Part shown: positions 42,795 to 50,258 of the stretch, piece by piece | Layout of the letters: the number at the start of each line of letters is the position of its first letter | Position numbering within the stretch: position 1 is the first letter of the stretch | NCBI RefSeq assembly: GCF_019599505.1 | Contig: NZ_RKLT01000001.1 | Coordinates: forward strand, 496,001 to 560,000 | Length of the DNA: 64,000 bases | Source of the DNA: Haloarcula nitratireducens | GTDB taxonomy: Archaea > Halobacteriota > Halobacteria > Halobacteriales > Haloarculaceae | Reading direction: 5' to 3' | The notes under the pieces: generated by a model | Seen by the model: only the letters and a program-made list of their open reading frames with translations | What the model was told of the DNA's origin: nothing | Database searches by the model: none | Made by a program: the position numbers and the translations under genes

Positions 42795-44144
42795 ATGAAG
42801 ATACGGAAACCACAGAACAGAGCGAGCGCGAGTAGTCTGCTAGTTATCGTATTGGCCGTCGCCGTCGCCTTCGCGGGTGTCGGCGCGGCCGCGACCGCAA
42901 TCGGTCCGGGCGGCGACAGGGTGGCTCAGCAACAGACACCCGACGGCGTCACCGTAATGCTCGACCCCGGCAGCGCGTCGGTCGAGGCCGGCGATACGAC
43001 GACCTACGACATCGTGGTCGAGGGCGCGAGCGACGGCGTCGGCGCGGCGACGTACACGGTCAGCGTCGACGACACGAACGTGGCGACCATCGCGGACATC
43101 TCCACGGCCGGCGGCCCGTCGTTCGAGGAGACCAACGTCGCAAGTGACGGCTCCGAGGCCACGGTCTCGATGGCCGGGATGAGTTCCTCACCGAGCGGGA
43201 CCGTGACGATCGGGACCGTCACCGTCGAAGGTGACGGGAGCGGAACGGCGTCCGTCTCGGTCTCGGTCAGCGCCCTCGGAACCATCCAGGGTCAGGAGTA
43301 CAGCGTGTCCGACACCACGGACGCGTCGCTTACCGTCTCCGACCAGCAGGACGAAGAAGGTGAAGAAGGCGAAGAAGGTGAAGAAGGTGAAGAAGGCGAA
43401 GAAGGTGAAGAAGGCGAAGAAGGTGAAGAAGGCGAAGAAGGCGAAGAAGGTGAAGAAGGTGAAGAAGGCGAAGAAGGCGAAGACGGAGACAGTGAAGAAG
43501 GCGAAGACGGAGACAGCGAAGAAGGTGAAGAAGGTGAAGAAGGTGAAGAAGGCGAAGAAGGCGAAGACGGAGACAGCGAAGAAGGCGAAGACGGAGACAG
43601 CGAAGAAGGCGAAGAAGACGAACACGATCACGACGACGGGGACAGTGAAGAAGGCGAAGAAGGTGAAGAAGACGGAGACAGTGAAGAAGGCGAAGACGGT
43701 GACGAACACGAGCACGACGACGGGGACAGTGAAGAAGGCGAAGACCGAGCAGACGCCTACTACCAGATCGACCTCGTCAAGGGCGAGCCGATAGAGAAGT
43801 TCGGCGACGCCGACAGCGAGAAGTTCTACAGCGACCAGAAGCGCCTCATCAAGTACGTCCACGGTAGCTCCGACGACGCGATCACGCGGCACGGACAGCC
43901 CTCGACGCTGTCGGAGGAGACGAAACACGCCGTCGAAGTGAAGGACTATCACGTGGAGGACGGCGAGGCGACGATGACGTTCGAAGTCGAGAAGGACTGC
44001 GGGATGAAGCTCACGCTGGTGAGCTACGAGAAGGAAGGCCCCGGCTGGAGCCGCGAGCGCGCGGACCAGCAGGAACTCGAAGACTCGGTGACCGACACGT
44101 ACGACCACGGCACCCACACGGTGACGGTCGACGTGCCCGAGTAG
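42795..44144 (+). CDS. Secreted cohesin-like surface protein with long acidic repeat
   Basis: A 449-aa exported protein. Signal peptide/anchor: RASASSLLVIVLAVAVAFAGVGAAA (9-33). Residues about 52-182 form a beta-sandwich with the cohesin-like pattern VTVMLDPGSASVEAGDTTTYDIVVEG, GAATYTVSVDDTNVATIADIS and SGTVTIGTVTVEG. Residues about 187-315 are a tract of E-E-G, later G-D-S-E-E-G-E-D repeats with almost no hydrophobic residue. Residues 316-449 are a second folded domain (YYQIDLVKGEPIEKFGDADSEKFYSDQKRLIKYVHG ... MKLTLVSYEKEGPGWSRERADQQ). No cytoplasmic signal is seen, so the function is unknown. A cohesin domain would bind a dockerin partner; candidates lie downstream. Confidence 0.75.
   Translation: MKIRKPQNRASASSLLVIVLAVAVAFAGVGAAATAIGPGGDRVAQQQTPDGVTVMLDPGSASVEAGDTTTYDIVVEGASDGVGAATYTVSVDDTNVATIADISTAGGPSFEETNVASDGSEATVSMAGMSSSPSGTVTIGTVTVEGDGSGTASVSVSVSALGTIQGQEYSVSDTTDASLTVSDQQDEEGEEGEEGEEGEEGEEGEEGEEGEEGEEGEEGEEGEEGEEGEDGDSEEGEDGDSEEGEEGEEGEEGEEGEDGDSEEGEDGDSEEGEEDEHDHDDGDSEEGEEGEEDGDSEEGEDGDEHEHDDGDSEEGEDRADAYYQIDLVKGEPIEKFGDADSEKFYSDQKRLIKYVHGSSDDAITRHGQPSTLSEETKHAVEVKDYHVEDGEATMTFEVEKDCGMKLTLVSYEKEGPGWSRERADQQELEDSVTDTYDHGTHTVTVDVPE
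43350..43743 (+). repeat. GAAGAAGGY 9-bp repeat tract coding EEG and DGDSEEGE units
   Basis: Some 394 bp of near-perfect tandem 9-mers (GAAGAAGGT/C), switching to GAC-GGA-GAC-AGY units. It codes an uninterrupted Glu/Gly/Asp/Ser array. Two other frames stay open through it, one Lys/Val/Ala-rich and one Phe-rich on the minus strand, purely because of the repeat. Confidence 0.9.
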
Positions 44145-44168
44145 CGCCGTAACCGCCACAACCCACCG

Positions 44169-44174
44169 TTTTTT
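44169..44174 (+). terminator. Candidate T-tract terminator
   Basis: TTTTTT 25 nt downstream of the surface protein stop codon and 28 nt before the next TATA box. Confidence 0.4.
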
Positions 44175-44201
44175 CGACGCGCGTCTTTCGCGGTACCAGC
44201 C

Positions 44202-44210
44202 GTATAAATC
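44202..44210 (+). promoter_or_regulatory. TATA box of the GT2 gene
   Basis: GTATAAATC, close to the haloarchaeal consensus, 40 nt before ATG 44247, giving a leader of about 15 nt. Confidence 0.6.
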
Positions 44211-44246
44211 GGCTAACAAAGTGGTTCGTCCGCCGAGAGTCGGCTA

Positions 44247-45218
44247 ATGGGTGCCGGTGACTCCCCGCTGGTCAGCGTCGTCGTGCCGACCTACGAGCGG
44301 CCGACGTTCCTCGTAGACGCCGTCGAGAGCGTCCTCGCGCAGCGGTATCGACCGATAGAACTGGTGGTCGTCGACGACGGCTCGACCGCCGACGTCGAGC
44401 GGGCGCTCGCCGACGCGACGTTCGGCGACGAGTCATTGTCGGATCTCACGCGATACGCGGTCTGTCGCCACGACGAGAACCGGGGCGCGAACGCCGCGCG
44501 AAACACCGGCATCGAGGCCGCGACCGGCGAGTACGTCGCGTTTCTGGACGACGACGACCGCTGGGAGCCGACGAAACTCACTCGGCAGGTGGCGGCCTTG
44601 CGGACGGCCGACGACGCGGCCGTCGCGTTCACCGGCCAACGGTGTGTCGACGCGTCCGGGACGACCACCGCCGTCACGCGCCCGCCGACCGCTGGCGATT
44701 TCCTCGGAAATGTCGCATCTGGAGCCGAGTACGGACCGTTTTCGACGGTCGTGGTCCGGGCAAACGTGTTCGACGAGGTCGGCGCGCTCGACGAGCGGTT
44801 CCCCTGCTGGCAGGACAAGGAGTGGTACGTCCGCCTCGCCGCGGCGTTCGAGTGCGTTTCCGTCCCCGATCCGCTGACGGTTCGACGGTTCACCGGCCAC
44901 GGCCAGATCTCGGACGACTACGCGCAAAAACGCGACGTGGCGTTTCCGTTGCTGATCGAGAAACACCGAGAGACCGTCGCAGAAGGAGGCGAGAGCTACG
45001 AACGGGCGTTTCTCGCTTCGCTGCTTCGCGAACTCGCGGTCGCCGCCGCCCGGAACGGACGCCGCCGCGAGGCGGTCACCTACCTGTGTCGGTCGCTCCG
45101 CCACCGACCGACGAGGCTTCGCACCTACGCGTATCTCCTGGCGTCGCTCGGCGGGAAGTACACGTGGGTTCCGGCCCGAGCGTGTCGGCGCACGCTCGCG
45201 CGAGCGCTCGACGGATAG
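44247..45218 (+). CDS. GT2-family glycosyltransferase
   Basis: A 323-aa inverting GT-A glycosyltransferase. VSVVVPTYERPTFLVDAVESVLAQRYRPIELVVVDDGS is the nucleotide-sugar-binding N-terminus, and AFLDDDDRWEPTKL the metal site (DxD). LDERFPCWQDKEWYVRLAAAFECVSVPDP is the acceptor-side motif. The C-terminal 90 residues are helical (RELAVAAARNGRRREAVTYLCRSLRHRP). It probably adds a sugar to a lipid-linked glycan for surface glycosylation or exopolysaccharide, working with the flippase and the second GT2 nearby. Donor and acceptor are not determinable. Confidence 0.88.
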   Translation: MGAGDSPLVSVVVPTYERPTFLVDAVESVLAQRYRPIELVVVDDGSTADVERALADATFGDESLSDLTRYAVCRHDENRGANAARNTGIEAATGEYVAFLDDDDRWEPTKLTRQVAALRTADDAAVAFTGQRCVDASGTTTAVTRPPTAGDFLGNVASGAEYGPFSTVVVRANVFDEVGALDERFPCWQDKEWYVRLAAAFECVSVPDPLTVRRFTGHGQISDDYAQKRDVAFPLLIEKHRETVAEGGESYERAFLASLLRELAVAAARNGRRREAVTYLCRSLRHRPTRLRTYAYLLASLGGKYTWVPARACRRTLARALDG

Positions 45219-45238
45219 CGCAGTGGTGCCGTCGCGAG

Positions 45239-46765
45239 TCAGGTCAGCGCGTCGCGGACGACGGCGACGTCGCTCTCGAGTTCCGTCTCGAACGCCCGCG
45301 CGCCCAGGACGAGGAAGAGGGGATAGGCGACGACGCCGACCGCGACGAGACAGCACAGCGCAGCCAACGGCGAAACCGGGGGGAGCGCAGCCGCCGTCGC
45401 GAGGACGACGACCCCCATCGAGAGCGCCGCGACGGTCGGGAGGGCGACCGCCCGGAGGAACCGCCGCGGGCTCCCGTCGACGACGCGGAGGGCAACGGCG
45501 AGCGCGACCGGGTTCTGGGCGACGGCGCTGGCGACGAGGACGGCGGCGACGCCGCTGAACCCCCATCTGAGAGCCGCCGGGTAGACGAGCGCCGCGACGA
45601 TGGCGAGCCGCGACAGCTGGAGGACCGTGCTGTACTGGGGTCGCCCGGTCGCCTGAAAGAGCGGGCCGACGACGGCGACCAGCGCCCGGAGCGCCCCCCA
45701 GAGCGCCAGCAACCGCATCGCGGCGACGATGGGAAGCCAGTCGGGACCGAGGACGGCCCGGACGAACACCGGGGCGACGACGGCGATGCCGACGGCCATC
45801 GGGAACGCGAGGGCGACGACGATTCGAACCGTCCTGAAGAAGCCCTGACGGAGCCGCTCGACGTCGTCCTGAACCTTCGAGAACGCCGGGAACGTCGCCT
45901 TCGAGACGACGTGGCTCACCTCGGTCGCGGGCGCGTTCGAGAGCCGGAACGCCATCTGGTAGAGCCCGAGCGCCGACGCGCCGAGCAGCCAGCCGACCAG
46001 CGCGTCGTCGCCCTGATTGAGCGCCAGCAGCACCAGTCCGGAGCCGAATATCCACTTCCCGAATCCCAGCAGTTCCCGCGCCGCCGATGCGTCGAACGCC
46101 AGTCCGGGTCGGTAGCCGTGGATGGCGTGTGACACCGCGGTGCGGACGGCCGCGCCCGCGACCACCCCCAGCACCAGCGCCCAGACGTTCTGAGAGACGA
46201 GGGCGACGGCGACGGCGACGGCCACCTGCGCGACGGTGCCCGAGAGCGTGTAGACGAACTGGCGGTGGAAGGCCAACTCCTTTCGGAAGTAGACGACGCC
46301 GGGATTTCGGAGGCCCGCGAGGAGCGGCGAGAGGGCGAGTATCGGAAGTATCGACCGTAACTGCGGTTCGGCGAACACCCCGGCGACGGTCGGTGCGGCG
46401 GCGACGGTGACGACGGCGATGACGACGCCGCGGCCGATGGTGAGGGTCCACGTCGTATCGAGGTAGGCGTCCACGTCCGCCTCCTCGCGCTGTATCAGCG
46501 CCTCGTCGAGACCGAGTCTGGAGACGCGACGGAGCACGGCGAGGACGAGCAGTCCCAGACCCAGGAGGCCGAAATCCGCGGGTGCGAGCACTCGCGCGAG
46601 GACGACGAACATCCCGAGCCGGAGGACTCGATCGGCGACCGTCAGCAGCGACAGCCAGACGCCGCCGGTCGCGGTTCGCTCCATGACCGAGTCGCCGGGC
46701 GTGAGAAGGCGCGGGACCAGTCGAACGAGTCGAACTGCGCCGACGAGTCGTGATACGAGCCCCAC
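45239..46765 (-). CDS. Wzx-like polysaccharide flippase
   Basis: A multi-pass exporter of the MOP superfamily (oligosaccharide flippase), about 508 aa from GTG 46765, or 481 from ATG 46684. Typical elements are TGGVWLSLLTVADRVLRLGMFVVLARVLAPADFGLLGLGLLVLAVL at the N-terminus, about 12-14 predicted helices, FGKWIFGSGLVLLALNQGDDALVGWLLGASALGLYQMAF and VEDDVERLRQGFFRTVRIVVALAFP. GTG 46765 fits a TATA-like CATAACTTT about 28 nt upstream on the minus strand. It likely flips lipid-linked oligosaccharides assembled by neighbouring glycosyltransferases. Divergent from the second GT2 gene. Confidence 0.87.
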   Translation of the reverse strand: MGLVSRLVGAVRLVRLVPRLLTPGDSVMERTATGGVWLSLLTVADRVLRLGMFVVLARVLAPADFGLLGLGLLVLAVLRRVSRLGLDEALIQREEADVDAYLDTTWTLTIGRGVVIAVVTVAAAPTVAGVFAEPQLRSILPILALSPLLAGLRNPGVVYFRKELAFHRQFVYTLSGTVAQVAVAVAVALVSQNVWALVLGVVAGAAVRTAVSHAIHGYRPGLAFDASAARELLGFGKWIFGSGLVLLALNQGDDALVGWLLGASALGLYQMAFRLSNAPATEVSHVVSKATFPAFSKVQDDVERLRQGFFRTVRIVVALAFPMAVGIAVVAPVFVRAVLGPDWLPIVAAMRLLALWGALRALVAVVGPLFQATGRPQYSTVLQLSRLAIVAALVYPAALRWGFSGVAAVLVASAVAQNPVALAVALRVVDGSPRRFLRAVALPTVAALSMGVVVLATAAALPPVSPLAALCCLVAVGVVAYPLFLVLGARAFETELESDVAVVRDALT

Positions 46766-46905
46766 AGCGGCGCTGTGAGTGGGGACGCGCAAAGTTATGG
46801 GACTCCTACGACCGGAACGGCGTTCCGCAATCGGAGCGGGACGGATCGGAGAGCGCGGAAGACGGTGCATAGCTATACCGGCGTCGGACGGCATCGCAGG
46901 CAGAG

Positions 46906-47829
46906 ATGGCCCCCGACGGAGCCGTACCGACCGTCTCGGTGATCGTCCCGGTGTACGACGACCCCGAGGGGGTCGACCGGACGCTGCGAGCACTCACCGA
47001 GCAGACCGTCTCGACGCCCTACGAGGTGCTGGTGGTCGACAACGGGTCGACCGACCGGACGCCGGCGGTCGTCGCGTCGTACTGCCGGGAGCATCCCGAC
47101 CTCGTAGAACTGCTCGTTGAGGACGAGATTCAGGGCTCCTACGCCGCCCGCAACGCCGGCATCGAGCGAGCGGGCGGCGAGGTACTGGCGTTCGTCGACG
47201 CCGACGTGCAGGTCGAACCGACGTGGGTCGACGACGTGGCCGCGGCGATGCAGTCGGCGGCGTACGTCGGCTTCGACGTACAGATCGAGGGGCGACCCGA
47301 GGACGGCCCGGTCGTCGCGTTCAACCACGTCTCGGAGTTCCCGGTCGAACGCTACATAGAGGAGGAACAGTTCGCGCCGACCTGTTGTCTGGCGGTTCGA
47401 CGCGAGGTCGTCGAGGCCGTCGGGCCCTTCGACGAGCGGTTCCGCTCCTCGGGCGACGTCGAGTTCGGTCGTCGGGTCCACGACGCCGGGTTCGAGCAGG
47501 CGTTCGACCCGTCGGTCACGATGTACCACCCACCGCGGTCGGCGGTGGCGCTCCTGAAAAAGTACGTCAGAGTCGGCCGCGGACTCGGCCAGCGACGGCG
47601 CTTCTATCCGGAGCGGTTCGACAGACATCCGCTATTTACGCCCGCCAACTACCTCCCGACGATCTCGCCCCGAAAGCTGCGTAGCTCGGCGAGAGAAGTG
47701 CAGGGACGGGCCGAGACGACGTTTCCGCTCTATACGCTGTGCGTGTTCTACGTCTTAGAGCAACTCCAGAAGGTCTGTATGGGCGTCGGACGGCTGGCCG
47801 ATAGCGTGATGGCCGACGACACTCGCTGA
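46906..47829 (+). CDS. GT2-family glycosyltransferase
   Basis: A 307-aa GT-A glycosyltransferase. TVSVIVPVYDDPEGVDRTLRALTEQTV opens the Rossmann-like donor site, then VVDNGSTDRTPAVVASY, ISYAARNAGIERAGG and AFVDADVQVEPTWV with the DxD at DAD. RRVHDAGFEQAFDPSVTMYHPP is the catalytic-loop region. A C-terminal helix and charged stretch (KYVRVGRGLGQRRRFYPERFD) may sit at the membrane. It belongs to the surface-glycan group with the flippase and the polysaccharide deacetylase. Confidence 0.87.
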   Translation: MAPDGAVPTVSVIVPVYDDPEGVDRTLRALTEQTVSTPYEVLVVDNGSTDRTPAVVASYCREHPDLVELLVEDEIQGSYAARNAGIERAGGEVLAFVDADVQVEPTWVDDVAAAMQSAAYVGFDVQIEGRPEDGPVVAFNHVSEFPVERYIEEEQFAPTCCLAVRREVVEAVGPFDERFRSSGDVEFGRRVHDAGFEQAFDPSVTMYHPPRSAVALLKKYVRVGRGLGQRRRFYPERFDRHPLFTPANYLPTISPRKLRSSAREVQGRAETTFPLYTLCVFYVLEQLQKVCMGVGRLADSVMADDTR

Positions 47830-47833
47830 CTTA

Positions 47834-49261
47834 TCAGTCGTTCGACCACGCCGCGGCGAGCTCGTTCATCGTCGCGTCGTCGATCTTCTTCCCGTTCGTC
47901 CGCGGGACGTACTCGTTCTCTCGGTACCAGTGGACCGCTCGCTGGGCCTCGACGCCCTCGAAGTTGCCGTCGCCCGCCACTGCTTCGCGGATGGAGAGCG
48001 GGACGATCTCCTCGACCGGCGGCGACTGGAGTTCGGTCAGCTGCTTCGAGGGCCGGATCGCCTCGATACTACTGTCGGCGATTCGGTCCATCGTCGCTCG
48101 GAAGTCGTCCTCGGAGATCCAGCCCTCCGCGCCGACCTGGTGGTACGCGAGCACGGCCGTCTGGTTGTACTTCTCGGCCAAGTCGAGCACGTCGTAGACT
48201 CGCTCCAACTCCTCGCCGAACACCCGGCCGACGGTCAGCGGGCCGGTGAGTTGCCGTCCGTGGGGCAAGCTACCGTCCGTCACCGCGAGGTAGTGGTAGT
48301 CGCTGACGATGTCCCGTATCCGGGGCGAGTTCCCGCTCCATGGGTAGGAGAACATCGACGCACCGCGCTCGAACCCGCGGTCGAGGAGCCACTTCTTGTT
48401 CTCCTCGATCTGTGCGCGAGCGTCCGCGTTCGAGAGATCGGGGAGGTGCTCGTGGTCGACGGTGTGGCTACCGATCTCCCAGCCGGCGTCGCGCATCTCG
48501 CGCATCTCGTCCTCGCCGATGTAGTTGCTGCTGCTGGCCCGCGCGGAGTTTATCATCGTGAGCCCCGGGATGCCGCGGTCCTCCATGATGGGTAGCGCGT
48601 TCGTGTACTGGGTGATGCCGCCGTCGTCGAACGTGACGATGACCCGCCCCGTATCGGCCCGCTCGGTCGTCCGCAGGTCGTCGACCCACACCCGGAGGTC
48701 CGTATCGAAGTCCCGGTAGAACTCCAGAGAGATGGCGTCGACGCTGCTGAGGTCCGGGTCGCCGTACTCGCTGGTGACGCCGAGGTCGATGCGGAACCAC
48801 CCGTAGGAGGTCGTGATGGTCCGCCGGCGCATCTCGACGTAGTCGTCGCCGCTGTAGGCCCGAACGTCGAGCTGCTCGGTAGACGGACTCTCCAGTCGGA
48901 GCGCTATCGAGAGGTCCTTGTTCGAGAGGTCGATCGGGTCGTCGAAGTAGCGGACGATCTCGAGGTCGGTGCCCTCGTCCGGGCCCAAGAGCAGTTCGGC
49001 GGACTGACTGCCCCGGTAGGGCTGGTCAGTCGTGGCGTTGAGATGCCCCGACTGTGCCGTCCACCGGCTCAGGTCCTCGAAGTCGTCGAGCAGTTGGCCG
49101 CTGTCTGCGTAGCGTTCCGCGGTGTCGAAGGCCGTATTGAGCAGCGGATGTTCGGTCGCCGCTCGTGCCCGCCCGATACTGGCGGTCGTCCCCAGCGCGG
49201 TGAGCGCGGCAGCCCCCCGTTTGAGCAGCCCGTGGCGCGAAATCGGATTTCGGCTGGTCAT
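47834..49261 (-). CDS. Secreted polysaccharide deacetylase with dockerin-like C-terminus
   Basis: A 475-aa extracellular enzyme of the NodB (CE4) class. Signal peptide RHGLLKRGAAALTALGTTASIGRARA. Residues about 40-190 form a jelly-roll carbohydrate-binding-like domain (LLDDFEDLSRWTAQSGH ... LRVWVDDLRTT). The NodB domain holds VIVTFDDGG (motif 1, the metal/base Asp), SHTVDHEHL (motif 2 His-x3-His) and MFSYPWSG. The last about 55 residues, IREAVAGDGNFEGVEAQRAVHWYRENEYVP, resemble the end of the neighbouring secreted protein. GTG 49291 would add 10 residues. It likely trims acetyl groups from the surface polysaccharide. Confidence 0.85.
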   Translation of the reverse strand: MTSRNPISRHGLLKRGAAALTALGTTASIGRARAATEHPLLNTAFDTAERYADSGQLLDDFEDLSRWTAQSGHLNATTDQPYRGSQSAELLLGPDEGTDLEIVRYFDDPIDLSNKDLSIALRLESPSTEQLDVRAYSGDDYVEMRRRTITTSYGWFRIDLGVTSEYGDPDLSSVDAISLEFYRDFDTDLRVWVDDLRTTERADTGRVIVTFDDGGITQYTNALPIMEDRGIPGLTMINSARASSSNYIGEDEMREMRDAGWEIGSHTVDHEHLPDLSNADARAQIEENKKWLLDRGFERGASMFSYPWSGNSPRIRDIVSDYHYLAVTDGSLPHGRQLTGPLTVGRVFGEELERVYDVLDLAEKYNQTAVLAYHQVGAEGWISEDDFRATMDRIADSSIEAIRPSKQLTELQSPPVEEIVPLSIREAVAGDGNFEGVEAQRAVHWYRENEYVPRTNGKKIDDATMNELAAAWSND

Positions 49262-49502
49262 GTCAGAATAGCTGTCGATACTGCTACCCACCGCATTGTT
49301 ATGCCGCCGCTTGCTCGAGCCGGTACCTGTTTATAGAACGCCTGACGCCCGAGCGATCGGACCGAAGGCGGCGTGTTACCGGGGTCAAACGCTCCATAAC
49401 AATGGCCGGAACCGCCGAAGCCAGCGTACTGATGCATCCGGAGTCTCGCGCGCCAGACCGCACCGCCTCACAGTCGCTCGAAGCGACTGTCCCCCACTGA
49501 CC

Positions 49503-50150
49503 ATGCGCCGGCACTCTCGCGGCGTCGTCGCCGTCGCCTGCCTGCTCGTGCTCGCAGTCCTCGCACCGGCGGCCGCCGTCGCCGCCCCCGCCGACGCCGT
49601 CGGCGTGACGACGACCGTCTCGACCGCCACGGTCGAACCCGGCGACGCCATCACCGTCGAAGCGACCATCGACGGCGACGGCGTCCACGGCCCGCTAATC
49701 GACGCCAACGTCCCCGACGGCTGGACCGTTGAGGCGGTTGACGACGACGGTGGAACGTACAAGTCCTCGACGAACGAGTGGCTCTGGCTCACCGCCGGGG
49801 ACTACACCGTGACGTACACGCTCACGGTTCCCTCGACGGCTTCGGCCGGCGAGTACACCGTCGAGAACGAGGGGTCCGGTATCTACCCGTCGACCTCCGA
49901 GTACGTCGCCGACACCGACGCCGTCACCGTCACGGTGGAGTCGACAGAGGCGATGACGGTGCGCGAGGCCGTCGCGAGTTACGGCGACGGCGACGACTCG
50001 CGCGTCGAGGACGGCGAGATCCAACAGGCCGTCAACTGGTGGCAGACCGACGCCGAGGTGCCGAACACCGGCGGGCAGACCATCGACGACGCGACCATCC
50101 AGCAACTCGTCTCCGACTGGGTGACCGGTGCCGAAATCGGCGGCAACTGA
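49503..50150 (+). CDS. Secreted beta-sandwich protein with dockerin-like C-terminus
   Basis: A 215-aa exported protein. Signal peptide GVVAVACLLVLAVLAPAAAVAAPA, then a NEW3/DUF11-like beta-sandwich (about 30-145: VGVTTTVSTATVEPGDAITVEATIDGDGVHGPLIDANVPDGWTVEAV). The C-terminal about 60 residues are the module AVASYGDGDDSRVEDGEIQQAVNWWQTDAEVPNTGGQTIDDATIQQLVSDW, shared with the polysaccharide deacetylase across the divergent promoter. The module is dockerin-like in its paired helices and acidic DxDD-rich turns. No enzyme domain is seen, so it may be a scaffold or binding protein. Confidence 0.75.
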   Translation: MRRHSRGVVAVACLLVLAVLAPAAAVAAPADAVGVTTTVSTATVEPGDAITVEATIDGDGVHGPLIDANVPDGWTVEAVDDDGGTYKSSTNEWLWLTAGDYTVTYTLTVPSTASAGEYTVENEGSGIYPSTSEYVADTDAVTVTVESTEAMTVREAVASYGDGDDSRVEDGEIQQAVNWWQTDAEVPNTGGQTIDDATIQQLVSDWVTGAEIGGN

Positions 50151-50258
50151 GCCGTCGGACCCGCGGGGCGTTCTTTCTTTCCGGCACCGTCGCCCGAACC
50201 CGGCTCCCCCGACGGGAAAAGCGAGGAGTCTAAGTGTGCGCCGTCGAAGGATACGGTA

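Noticed and set aside
43231..43794. Lys/Ala/Val-rich plus-strand frame and Phe-rich minus-strand frame across the acidic repeat
   Set aside because: They stay open only because GAAGAAGGY repeats have no stop in any frame. Composition is far from haloarchaeal proteins, while the EEG frame continues into folded domains on both sides.
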